Assembly (NCBI RefSeq): GCF_000422465.1
Contig: NZ_KE383843.1
Coordinates: 310,001-374,000 of the forward strand
Direction of reading: 5' to 3'
DNA length: 64,000 nt
From: Paenibacillus harenae DSM 16969
Lineage (GTDB): Bacteria; Bacillota; Bacilli; Paenibacillales; Paenibacillaceae
The notes beneath the pieces were generated by a model, which made no database searches, had not been told where the DNA came from, and saw only the letters and a list, made by a program, of their open reading frames with translations. The position numbers were made by a program, and so were the translations under genes. Within the stretch, counting starts at the first letter, position 1. The number at the start of each line of letters is the position of its first letter. Below are positions 26,374 through 33,558 of the stretch, in pieces.

Positions 26374-26892
26374 TCAAACCCACCCTTCTGTTTTGCGAAT
26401 CAGCTCATCGATCCATATCAGTTCTCCCCTCACCTGGGTTATCGAGTATTGGATAACTTCTTGCCGGTATAAATCGTTTGCGTCGTTTTCCTGCCTTTTC
26501 TCAATATCGGCTAACAGGCCTTCAAGGTCTATTTTTCTCATATTCAATATACGAAGCCGGTTATCTTGAGAGATATGATCAAATAGAAATACTCGAATCA
26601 TGAAATCGATTTGATGCTTTGCGTCTTTCTCGGTGAACTCATTAATAAGATTAGCAATTTTCCGTTTCCCTTCTTCTGTAATTTCATACACGTACTGATT
26701 AAGTTTACCTTCCTGCTGATTCAATTTTTTAGTTATAATCCCTTCTTCCGCAAAACGGCGCAACGTGGGATATAACAGGTTGTGATTGACATCCATCATA
26801 TAACCGAGATCCTTTTGTATTTCTTTTTTTATCTCATAGCCATGTTTAGGGGCCTTTTCGATCTGAAGGAGAATAAGTAGTTCAATATACAT
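26374..26892 (-). CDS. PadR family transcriptional regulator
   Basis: 172 aa. The N-terminal winged helix (MYIELLILLQIEKAPKHGYE, then NHNLLYPTLRRFAEEGII) and the C-terminal helical Vir_act_alpha-type dimerisation part (residues about 95-172) are both present. PadR proteins are mostly repressors relieved by small aromatic or lipophilic ligands. It is divergent from a cytochrome P450 with a 30-bp palindrome in between, so the P450 is its likely target, alongside itself. The ATG at 26892 has no strong RBS. Confidence 0.9.
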   Translation of the reverse strand: MYIELLILLQIEKAPKHGYEIKKEIQKDLGYMMDVNHNLLYPTLRRFAEEGIITKKLNQQEGKLNQYVYEITEEGKRKIANLINEFTEKDAKHQIDFMIRVFLFDHISQDNRLRILNMRKIDLEGLLADIEKRQENDANDLYRQEVIQYSITQVRGELIWIDELIRKTEGWV

Positions 26893-27046
26893 TAACGCTC
26901 TGCCCTCTCGTCGTCTATTTTAGCTCTTTCCTGAATCCCAGCATAACAACTCCGGATTATCTCTTCAACCAAAATTCGATAAGAATGATGCCGCGGTTAT
27001 ATCTTTGGTCATAGGTCATTGGAAAGTATCCCCAACCCCTCATTAT

Positions 27047-27076
27047 ATGTTACATTAACATAAGTTAATTTAACAT
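27047..27076. promoter_or_regulatory. 30-bp palindromic operator, probably for PadR
   Basis: The 30 bases are symmetrical at 26 of 30 positions. The outer arms are ATGTTA (27047-27052) and TAACAT (27071-27076), the inner arms ATTAAC and GTTAAT. ATGT/ACAT half-sites are typical of PadR operators. It ends 21 nt before the P450 start, over the expected core promoter. Confidence 0.7.
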
Positions 27077-27097
27077 ATTCAAATTGGAGGGGAAAGT

Positions 27098-28327
27098 ATG
27101 AAAGATGAAATCATTTCTTTAGAGGAAATCACTCAATTTCAATCGCCAATGGAAGAATTCAACCCGTATGACTGGTATAAGCACAAATTGCGGAATGAGC
27201 CTGTCAGTTACAACAAAGCGACCGATACTTGGAATGTATTTCGTTATCATGATGTCAAAAGAGTGCTGAGCGATTATGAACATTTCTCCAACGTAAGGAA
27301 GCGTACAACTATCAGCGTTGGCGCCGATAACGAAGAAGGCCAACATATGAGCAAAATCAATCTTGAATCCGATCCGCCGGAACACCTGAAAAGCCGTACC
27401 CTGATCTCCGCAGCTTTTACTCCGCGCAGCTTAAAACTTTGGGAACCTCGCATTCAGGAAATTATAAACCAGCTGCTAAAGGATATGGGGGATGCTTCAG
27501 TCATCGACGTCGTCAAGGACTTTGCCGGCGCACTGCCCACGATTGTCATAGCTGACCTGCTAGGCGTTCCTTCTCAGGACCGGCTGTTGTTTAAAGGTTG
27601 GGTAGACGATTTATTTCTTCCGCTGCCCAAAAATAATGCGGAGGACGTCAATGATCGGAAACGGCACGCCGCGAAGGAATATTACAACTACCTGTATCCT
27701 CATATCGTTCAGAAACGGTCGAATTTGACCGACGACATCATCTCAGACCTGATTCGGGTTGAGGTTGACGGGGACAAACTATCAGATGACGAGATTGTCA
27801 GAACGACCATGTTTATTCTTGGAGCAGGCATTGAAACGACGAGTCATCTGCTGTCCAGTACGTTCTACTCCTTCTTATACGATAACAACGAGATTTACGC
27901 GGAGGTTCAGGCTAACCGGGAGCTTCTTCCGAATACGGTAGAAGAAATGCTTCGTTATCGGTTTAACATAGCCAAAATGGATCGGACCGTGAAAAAAGAC
28001 AATAATCTGCTGGGCGTTGAAATAAAAGAGGGCGATGTCGTGGTCGCGTGGATGAGTGCGGCCAATATGGACGAAGAGGTATTTGAAGACCCTTTTACCT
28101 TGAATATCCATCGTCCCAACAATAAAAAACATTTGACGTTTGGTAACGGTCCCCACTTCTGTTTAGGCGCTCCGCTGGCCCGATTGGAGGCAAACATGGG
28201 CATAGGCATGTTTATGGATTATTTTTCCCGAATCGAACCGGTTCACGGCTTTAAACCGGAGGAGAACCTGACTCCGTCCGCGGCCGGACAAACGTTGACT
28301 TGTCTGCCTGTCCGGGTTCATCGGTAA
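27098..28327 (+). CDS. Cytochrome P450 (CYP109/CYP107-like)
   Basis: 409 aa, soluble class. The I-helix has GAGIETTSH (oxygen activation), the K-helix has ExxR in EEMLRYR, and the haem loop is TFGNGPHFCLGAPLARLEA with the axial Cys. The N-terminal part (NPYDWYKHKLRNEPVSY, then LESDPPEHLKSRTLISAAFT) resembles B. subtilis YjiB (CYP109B1), which oxidises fatty acids and terpenoids. No ferredoxin or reductase gene is adjacent, so redox partners are encoded elsewhere. A GGAGGGG site precedes the ATG. It is probably repressed by the divergent PadR until a hydrophobic ligand appears. Confidence 0.95.
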   Translation: MKDEIISLEEITQFQSPMEEFNPYDWYKHKLRNEPVSYNKATDTWNVFRYHDVKRVLSDYEHFSNVRKRTTISVGADNEEGQHMSKINLESDPPEHLKSRTLISAAFTPRSLKLWEPRIQEIINQLLKDMGDASVIDVVKDFAGALPTIVIADLLGVPSQDRLLFKGWVDDLFLPLPKNNAEDVNDRKRHAAKEYYNYLYPHIVQKRSNLTDDIISDLIRVEVDGDKLSDDEIVRTTMFILGAGIETTSHLLSSTFYSFLYDNNEIYAEVQANRELLPNTVEEMLRYRFNIAKMDRTVKKDNNLLGVEIKEGDVVVAWMSAANMDEEVFEDPFTLNIHRPNNKKHLTFGNGPHFCLGAPLARLEANMGIGMFMDYFSRIEPVHGFKPEENLTPSAAGQTLTCLPVRVHR

Positions 28328-28361
28328 AGCCGCCGCTTAAGTAAACCACATAAACAAGACC

Positions 28362-28401
28362 AAATAGAGCGCGCCGGCATTCGCCGGTCAGCGCTCTATT
28401 T
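28362..28401. terminator. Bidirectional terminator after P450 and GH95
   Basis: AAATAGAGCGC (28362-28372) pairs with GCGCTCTATTT (28391-28401), and the loop holds a second small stem GCCGGC/GCCGGT. The two genes converge here. Confidence 0.75.
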
Positions 28402-28410
28402 CACTAATCC

Positions 28411-30711
28411 CTAACGCGGGGTAAGGACATACTCGCAGCCTGAGCGGGCTGCCCACGATACCGTTTCATCCGTGGCGCCGGCCGCAGCGACCTCCATTCC
28501 GTTCTCCATTACGGACACGCGGATACCCGTTCGGATCGTACAGCTGCGATCCACGCCGGCACGAACGCGCGCTTCCGCAAGCATCCCCTTCGACCAGCGG
28601 ATATCCAGCTCAAAGCCGCCTCTGGCCCGCAAGCCCTTGATTTCGCCTTCCGCCCATGCGGCAGGCAGGGCAGGCAGCAAATGAATTTCGCCGGTATGGC
28701 TTTGCAGCAGCATCTCCGAGATGCCGGCCGCCCCGCCGAAGTTGCCGTCGATTTGGAACGGCGGATGATTATCCAGCATGTTCGGCAGCGTGGAGTGACT
28801 AAGCAGCGCTTGCATATTCTCGAAGGCCTTCTCGCCGTCCTCCAGCCTTGCCCAGAAGTTAATAATCCAGGCACGGCTCCAGCCGGTATGGCCGCCTCCG
28901 TTCGCCAGGCGCCGCTCAAGCGTGACCCGGGAAGCAGCCGCCCATTCCGGCGTGCCTCTTACCGAGAAGCGCTTGCCCGGATGAAGAGCAAACAAATGAG
29001 AGATATGACGATGGCCCGGCTCCGCCTCCTCGTAATCCTCCATCCATTCCAGCATTTGGCCGTGCTTGCCGACGGCAGGCTGCGGCAGCTGTTCTCTCAG
29101 CCGCTTCCAAAGCATCTGCTCCTGTTCGTCAATCCCGAGCTGCGATGCCGCCTCGATGCATGCCGTGAACAGCTCGAACAAAATCTGGCTGTCCATGGAC
29201 GGCCCGATGCATAACGTCCCTGACTCGCCGTTTGGCAAAATGTACGTATTCTCCGGCGACGCGGACGGGTTCGTCACCAGCTGGCCGTCTGCCGTCTCCG
29301 TCAAGAAATCCGCGAAAAATTGCGCCGATTCCTTCAATGCGGGATAAGCCCGTTCAAGGAAGCCAAGGTCCAGCCCGAACTCGTAATGCTCCCACAAGTG
29401 AAGGCAGAGCCAAGCAGCTCCCATCGGCCAATAGGTAGCCGGCAAATAAAGATCCTGCGGCGCTGTATCGCCCCAAATATCGGTATTGTGATGGGCAACG
29501 AAGCCGCCGCAGCCGTACATCGTTCGGGCCGTCAACCTGCCCGGCTCCCGCATCCGCTCGATCAATTCGAACAAGGGCTCATGGCATTCGGCCAGATTGC
29601 CCGGCTCTGCCGGCCAGTAGTTCATTTGCGTATTGATATTGATCGTATATTTGCTGTCCCATGGCGGCAGCATCAGCTCATTCCAGATCCCCTGCAGATT
29701 GGCCGGCAGCGAGCCCGGCCGGCTGCTCGAGATCAGCAAGTAACGGCCGTAATGATAATAAAGCGCCGTTAGCCCGATATCCTGCGCGCCGCTTTGGACA
29801 AGTTTCAACCGCTCATCCGTCGGCAATTTACTCGCCTCGTCCCCAGTCGCCAAGCGAAGCGCGGAACGGGACGAGAGCGCGGTGAAATCCTGCGTATGGC
29901 GGAGCTTGAGCGTTTCATAGTCCCATTTGGCCGCGTCTGTGCCCGTTCGAATGACATACGACTCGGGCTCCGAGTGGCGGAACGTTGTCGCCGCCGTGAG
30001 CAGCAGCGTGACGCTGTCCGCACCCTCCACGATAAGATGCTCGCCGACGATCGTCACCGTGCCGCCTTCGGCTACCGCGCGCAAGGCGGCGCGAAAGTCC
30101 GAGCCTCCGGCACCGCCGCAATTGCCTCGCATGACGATCGTGCAGTCATCCGCTTTCACGAGCTCATCGTAATAACGGTTACGTCCGCGAAGCAGACGGG
30201 CCGTAAAGCTGATGCTTCCGCCCTGGTCCGCCGTCAGCCGGGTTACGATCGCCTCGTCCGGGAAGCTGGCGAACGTCTCCCTGCGGTAATTCACCGGACC
30301 CTTCGAATAGCTTACGCTTGCAATGCCGCTTGCGAGATCAAGCTCCCGCGAATAGCCGAGCACCTCATCCGCTGCCTTGTAGCGGAAGGAGAGCTGCAAA
30401 TCACCGAGCGGCATGTAATGCCGCTGCGTCTCCGGCACGCCGGACAGGGCCGTCACCGACAGCTCCTGCGCTTCCTGCAGCCGGCCCTCTTTCAGCAGAC
30501 CGCGGATCCGCTCCAAGTTCGGAAGGGCATCCGGATTATTCCGGTCGCGCGGACTTCCGTACCAGACGCTGTCCTCGTTCAGCGCCATACGTTCCTTCAC
30601 CGGATTGCCGAATACCATGCCGCCAAGCTTGCCGTTTCCTACCGGAAGCGCCTCTTCCCAAGCTTCGGCAGGCTGTTTATACCAAATGCGATTTTCAAGC
30701 TGAACCGCCAT
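28411..30711 (-). CDS. Glycoside hydrolase family 95 (alpha-L-fucosidase/galactosidase type)
   Basis: 766 aa without a signal peptide, so intracellular. The N-terminal domain opens with IWYKQPAEAWEEALPVGNGK and LNEDSVWYGSPRDRNNPDA, the classic GH95 start. The (alpha/alpha)6 barrel has INTQMNYWPAEPGNLAECHEPL, HHNTDIWGDTAPQD and WSRAWIINFWARLEDGE, and the end has MLLQSHTGEIHLLPALP. GH95 enzymes remove alpha-1,2-L-fucose or L-galactose from side chains of plant and mucin-like glycans by inversion. It is divergent from an AraC regulator and near a GH28-like gene, which suggests pectin or xyloglucan side-chain use. Confidence 0.93.
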   Translation of the reverse strand: MAVQLENRIWYKQPAEAWEEALPVGNGKLGGMVFGNPVKERMALNEDSVWYGSPRDRNNPDALPNLERIRGLLKEGRLQEAQELSVTALSGVPETQRHYMPLGDLQLSFRYKAADEVLGYSRELDLASGIASVSYSKGPVNYRRETFASFPDEAIVTRLTADQGGSISFTARLLRGRNRYYDELVKADDCTIVMRGNCGGAGGSDFRAALRAVAEGGTVTIVGEHLIVEGADSVTLLLTAATTFRHSEPESYVIRTGTDAAKWDYETLKLRHTQDFTALSSRSALRLATGDEASKLPTDERLKLVQSGAQDIGLTALYYHYGRYLLISSSRPGSLPANLQGIWNELMLPPWDSKYTININTQMNYWPAEPGNLAECHEPLFELIERMREPGRLTARTMYGCGGFVAHHNTDIWGDTAPQDLYLPATYWPMGAAWLCLHLWEHYEFGLDLGFLERAYPALKESAQFFADFLTETADGQLVTNPSASPENTYILPNGESGTLCIGPSMDSQILFELFTACIEAASQLGIDEQEQMLWKRLREQLPQPAVGKHGQMLEWMEDYEEAEPGHRHISHLFALHPGKRFSVRGTPEWAAASRVTLERRLANGGGHTGWSRAWIINFWARLEDGEKAFENMQALLSHSTLPNMLDNHPPFQIDGNFGGAAGISEMLLQSHTGEIHLLPALPAAWAEGEIKGLRARGGFELDIRWSKGMLAEARVRAGVDRSCTIRTGIRVSVMENGMEVAAAGATDETVSWAARSGCEYVLTPR

Positions 30712-30793
30712 TTTCTTCTCCCCATTTCATCGATAGGCTAGGATTTGATAGAGCAAAGCATTACTATTAAACTATGGGTTTAAATTCTGTCGG

Positions 30794-31639
30794 ATGCAGG
30801 TGGCGCAAGTGATCAATGAATACGAACAAAATGCGTTATCCGATTTGCTGCAAGCGCTGCAAATCGAGCTGCTCGTCGCCTCAAAGACGCAGGTATCGAA
30901 CGGCTGGGGCGAGACGGATTCCGTCCCCGAATACAATAAGCTGTATTTCATATGCGAGGGGGAAGGCTGGATTCGGATCGGCGGCGACGATTATTATCCG
31001 CAGCCCGGCCAGCTGTTTCTTACGCCTTCTCATGCGAAAGTCTCCTTCTCTGCGCTGAACAACCGCCCTTATCTGAAATATTGGTGCCATTTCACCATAA
31101 CGGCCGGCCCCTTCGACCTGTTCCGGTGGATCGGCGTTCCTCTGTGCATCGAAGCGGCTGACAAGACACGCATGCTAAGCATGTTCCAGGAGCTGATTGA
31201 ATGGCATCGGCAGAGCTCCATCGTCGCCCGGCTCCGGGAGAAGTCGCTGCTTCTGGAAATCGTATGCCACTTCCTGAGCAGCGTGCCGATCCGCGTCCTT
31301 CAGCACCGGACGGAGGAGATGAACCGCCTGAACGTGATCCAGCAATATATCGACAGCCGTCTCCATACTAGCATTAGCATCGACCAAATGGCGGACGCCG
31401 TTCATCTTCATCCCAATTACTTCATCGCGTATTTCAAAAAGCACTTTGGCATGCCGCCGTTAAAATACGTCAATCGCAAACGGGCCGACCGGGCGAGGCA
31501 GCTCCTGACCACGACCGGACTAAGCATTAAGGAGATCGCGGACCGGACCGGCTTTAAGGATACGAACCATTTCACCAAATTTTTTCGCAAGGAAACCAAT
31601 TTCTCGCCAACCGAATACCGCGCTGCCTCCCTTACCTGA
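30794..31639 (+). CDS. AraC family transcriptional regulator
   Basis: 281 aa. The N-terminal cupin-like sensor (RIGGDDYYPQPGQLFLTPSHAKVSF) is followed by a two-HTH C-terminal domain with ISIDQMADAVHLHPNYFIAYFKKHFG and LSIKEIADRTGFKDTNHFTKFFRKE. It probably activates the divergent GH95 gene in response to a sugar. ATG 30794 has a poor RBS; a GTG at 30809 with AGGTGG upstream is an alternative start. The gap to GH95 is only 82 bases and must hold both promoters. Confidence 0.92.
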   Translation: MQVAQVINEYEQNALSDLLQALQIELLVASKTQVSNGWGETDSVPEYNKLYFICEGEGWIRIGGDDYYPQPGQLFLTPSHAKVSFSALNNRPYLKYWCHFTITAGPFDLFRWIGVPLCIEAADKTRMLSMFQELIEWHRQSSIVARLREKSLLLEIVCHFLSSVPIRVLQHRTEEMNRLNVIQQYIDSRLHTSISIDQMADAVHLHPNYFIAYFKKHFGMPPLKYVNRKRADRARQLLTTTGLSIKEIADRTGFKDTNHFTKFFRKETNFSPTEYRAASLT

Positions 31640-31670
31640 CCGCGCGTATCCGCTACTCCGATTATAAAAG

Positions 31671-31710
31671 CGTATTCATCGCATAGCGATGGATGAAACT
31701 AAGGAATACG
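31671..31710. repeat. Two-part hairpin after the AraC gene
   Basis: An inner perfect stem CATCGC-ATA-GCGATG (31677-31691) is enclosed by CGTATTC (31671-31677) and GAATACG (31704-31710). It lacks a T tract, so it may stabilise RNA ends rather than terminate. Confidence 0.45.
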
Positions 31711-31873
31711 TGCATAAAACTAACTTGAAGGCAGGCGCTTTTTCCGTCTGGGGGTTAATTTAAGAAGTTATAGCAGTTTTTTAACGAGATGGCCTTTCGG
31801 TATCGCAGCATGCCTGGGAATGTATTAAAGTAGATCTATACGATTCCAAATCTATCATTCTCGGAGGCTGCAT

Positions 31874-33304
31874 ATGACAATTATCTCTTATCCGGAGCTG
31901 CAGGGAGTTCCGCTGCTTAGCGATTATTCGGTACGCGTCCGAACACTTGGCGGACAGTGGCATACTTTACAAACGTTCGAGGCTCTCGTAGATATGCATC
32001 AAGTCCGGAAAGCCTCGATGGCCGCGTTCGATATGGACGGCACGGCCGAGATCGAAATTGCCTGGAACGGAGGGAGCATCGATTCCGCTGTTATTCGGCC
32101 GTTATCCTGCGGCATATCCTTCGAGCACAAGGACAATACGCTCCGTTTCCTGCTGGACAAGCCTTGCAAGCTGTCGATTGAAGTCAATGGCGACCGCTTC
32201 GGCAATCTCCACCTGTTCGCCAATCCGATCGAACAAGACGCGCCCCGCCCCGATGACCCGGATGTCCTCCTCGTTAAGCCCGGCATTCATCGCACCGAGC
32301 ATTTGCTGAGGCCGCTGACGACACCGGTTGAAGGAGGCTCGGAGCCGCGCATTTTGTACTTCCTGCCGGGGATGCATTATATCGAAGAGACGCTTCTGCG
32401 CATTCCGTCCGGCAAGACAGTCTATATTGCGGGAGGCGCGGCCGTTGCCGGCTCGATGGTCTGCGACCATGTAGAGAACGTTGCCATCCGCGGACGCGGC
32501 ATCCTGTATCTTGCCGGCTTCCATCGTTTCTCGGCATTCCGCGGCGTTCGCATTTTATTCTCGAGCAACATCGAGGTTGAAGGCATCACGACGCTTAACC
32601 CGCCGCACTACAGCATCTATATCGGCAAGTCCGAGCATATCCGGATCCGCAACTTCAAGTCGTTCAGCTGCCGGGGCTGGAGCGACGGCATTGATATGAT
32701 GTCAAGCTGCGGCATCGATATCGACGACGTGTTCCTTCGCACCTCGGACGACTGTATCGCCATCTATGGCAGCCGGTGGGACTACTACGGCGACACGCGC
32801 GGCGTCACGGTGCGCAATTCCACCTTCTGGGCCGATGTCGCGCATCCGCTTATGATCGGCACGCATGGGGACCATCGCCGCGGCGGCGATACGATCGAGA
32901 ACATCCGTTTCGAGAATCTCGACATTCTCGAGCATCACGAGCCGCAGGAAAATTATCAGGGAGCGATGGCGATCAACGCGGGGGACCTGAACACCGTCCG
33001 CAACGTCACCTACGACAACATTCGCGTGGAGCATTTCGAGCTTGGGCGCCTCTTCGATATCAGAGTCGTGTGGAACAAGGATTACAACCCCGTACCCGGC
33101 AACCGGATCGAGAATATCGTCCTCCGGAATATCGAATACAACGGCCAAGGCGCGAATCCGTCGCGTATATACGGCTACAGCGGCGAGCGGCCGGTCGCCG
33201 GCGTCACGATCCGCAATCTGCGGGTAAACGGAGAAGCGGTTTTGGATGCCTCGCACCCGTCGCTGGATATTAACGAGCATGCCCTGCAAGTTATTTTTGA
33301 ATAG
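31874..33304 (+). CDS. GH28-like glycosidase (polygalacturonase/rhamnogalacturonan hydrolase type)
   Basis: 476 aa without a signal peptide. A beta-sandwich-like N-terminus (to about residue 130) is followed by a parallel beta-helix with GH28-like motifs: LYFLPGMHYIEETL, WSDGIDMMSS (NTDGI equivalent), RTSDDCIAIYGS (paired catalytic Asp), and GTHGD in place of GHG. The family acts on galacturonic-acid polymers; since this protein is cytosolic, it likely trims imported oligosaccharides. The RBS is TCGGAGG before ATG. It is monocistronic, 235 bases after the AraC gene, and could be under the same control. Confidence 0.82.
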   Translation: MTIISYPELQGVPLLSDYSVRVRTLGGQWHTLQTFEALVDMHQVRKASMAAFDMDGTAEIEIAWNGGSIDSAVIRPLSCGISFEHKDNTLRFLLDKPCKLSIEVNGDRFGNLHLFANPIEQDAPRPDDPDVLLVKPGIHRTEHLLRPLTTPVEGGSEPRILYFLPGMHYIEETLLRIPSGKTVYIAGGAAVAGSMVCDHVENVAIRGRGILYLAGFHRFSAFRGVRILFSSNIEVEGITTLNPPHYSIYIGKSEHIRIRNFKSFSCRGWSDGIDMMSSCGIDIDDVFLRTSDDCIAIYGSRWDYYGDTRGVTVRNSTFWADVAHPLMIGTHGDHRRGGDTIENIRFENLDILEHHEPQENYQGAMAINAGDLNTVRNVTYDNIRVEHFELGRLFDIRVVWNKDYNPVPGNRIENIVLRNIEYNGQGANPSRIYGYSGERPVAGVTIRNLRVNGEAVLDASHPSLDINEHALQVIFE

Positions 33305-33374
33305 ATAATCCAATATTGAACAAGTCGGGATTTAGTTCACTAATTTAGAATAATTCGAGTAACTGCGCGGATTT

Positions 33375-33434
33375 AATGAGGCAAACCTCATTCCCCGAGA
33401 AGGCAGCCCCATAGCGAGTGAGGTTTACCTCACT
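33375..33434. repeat. Pair of similar short hairpins
   Basis: AATGAGG-CAAA-CCTCATT (33375-33392) and AGTGAGG-TTTA-CCTCACT (33417-33434) are two perfect 7-bp stems with 4-nt loops that share the arm TGAGG/CCTCA. They lie 24 nt apart between convergent genes. Confidence 0.5.
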
Positions 33435-33460
33435 ACTCATCTGAGGATAAATAAAGTTCT

Positions 33461-33494
33461 AAAAAACCATCGCCCGGGTTGGACGATGGTTTTA
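33461..33494. terminator. Bidirectional terminator between GH28-like and GH30 genes
   Basis: AAAACCATCG and CGATGGTTTT form a 10-bp stem around CCCGGGTTGGA. Both exits carry A/T tracts, so it can serve both convergent genes. Confidence 0.8.
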
Positions 33495-33558
33495 TTACAC
33501 TGAAATCAAAACATATTGTCAGTCTCGATGCAGCGCAGACCTGTACCGGAAGCTGGTA

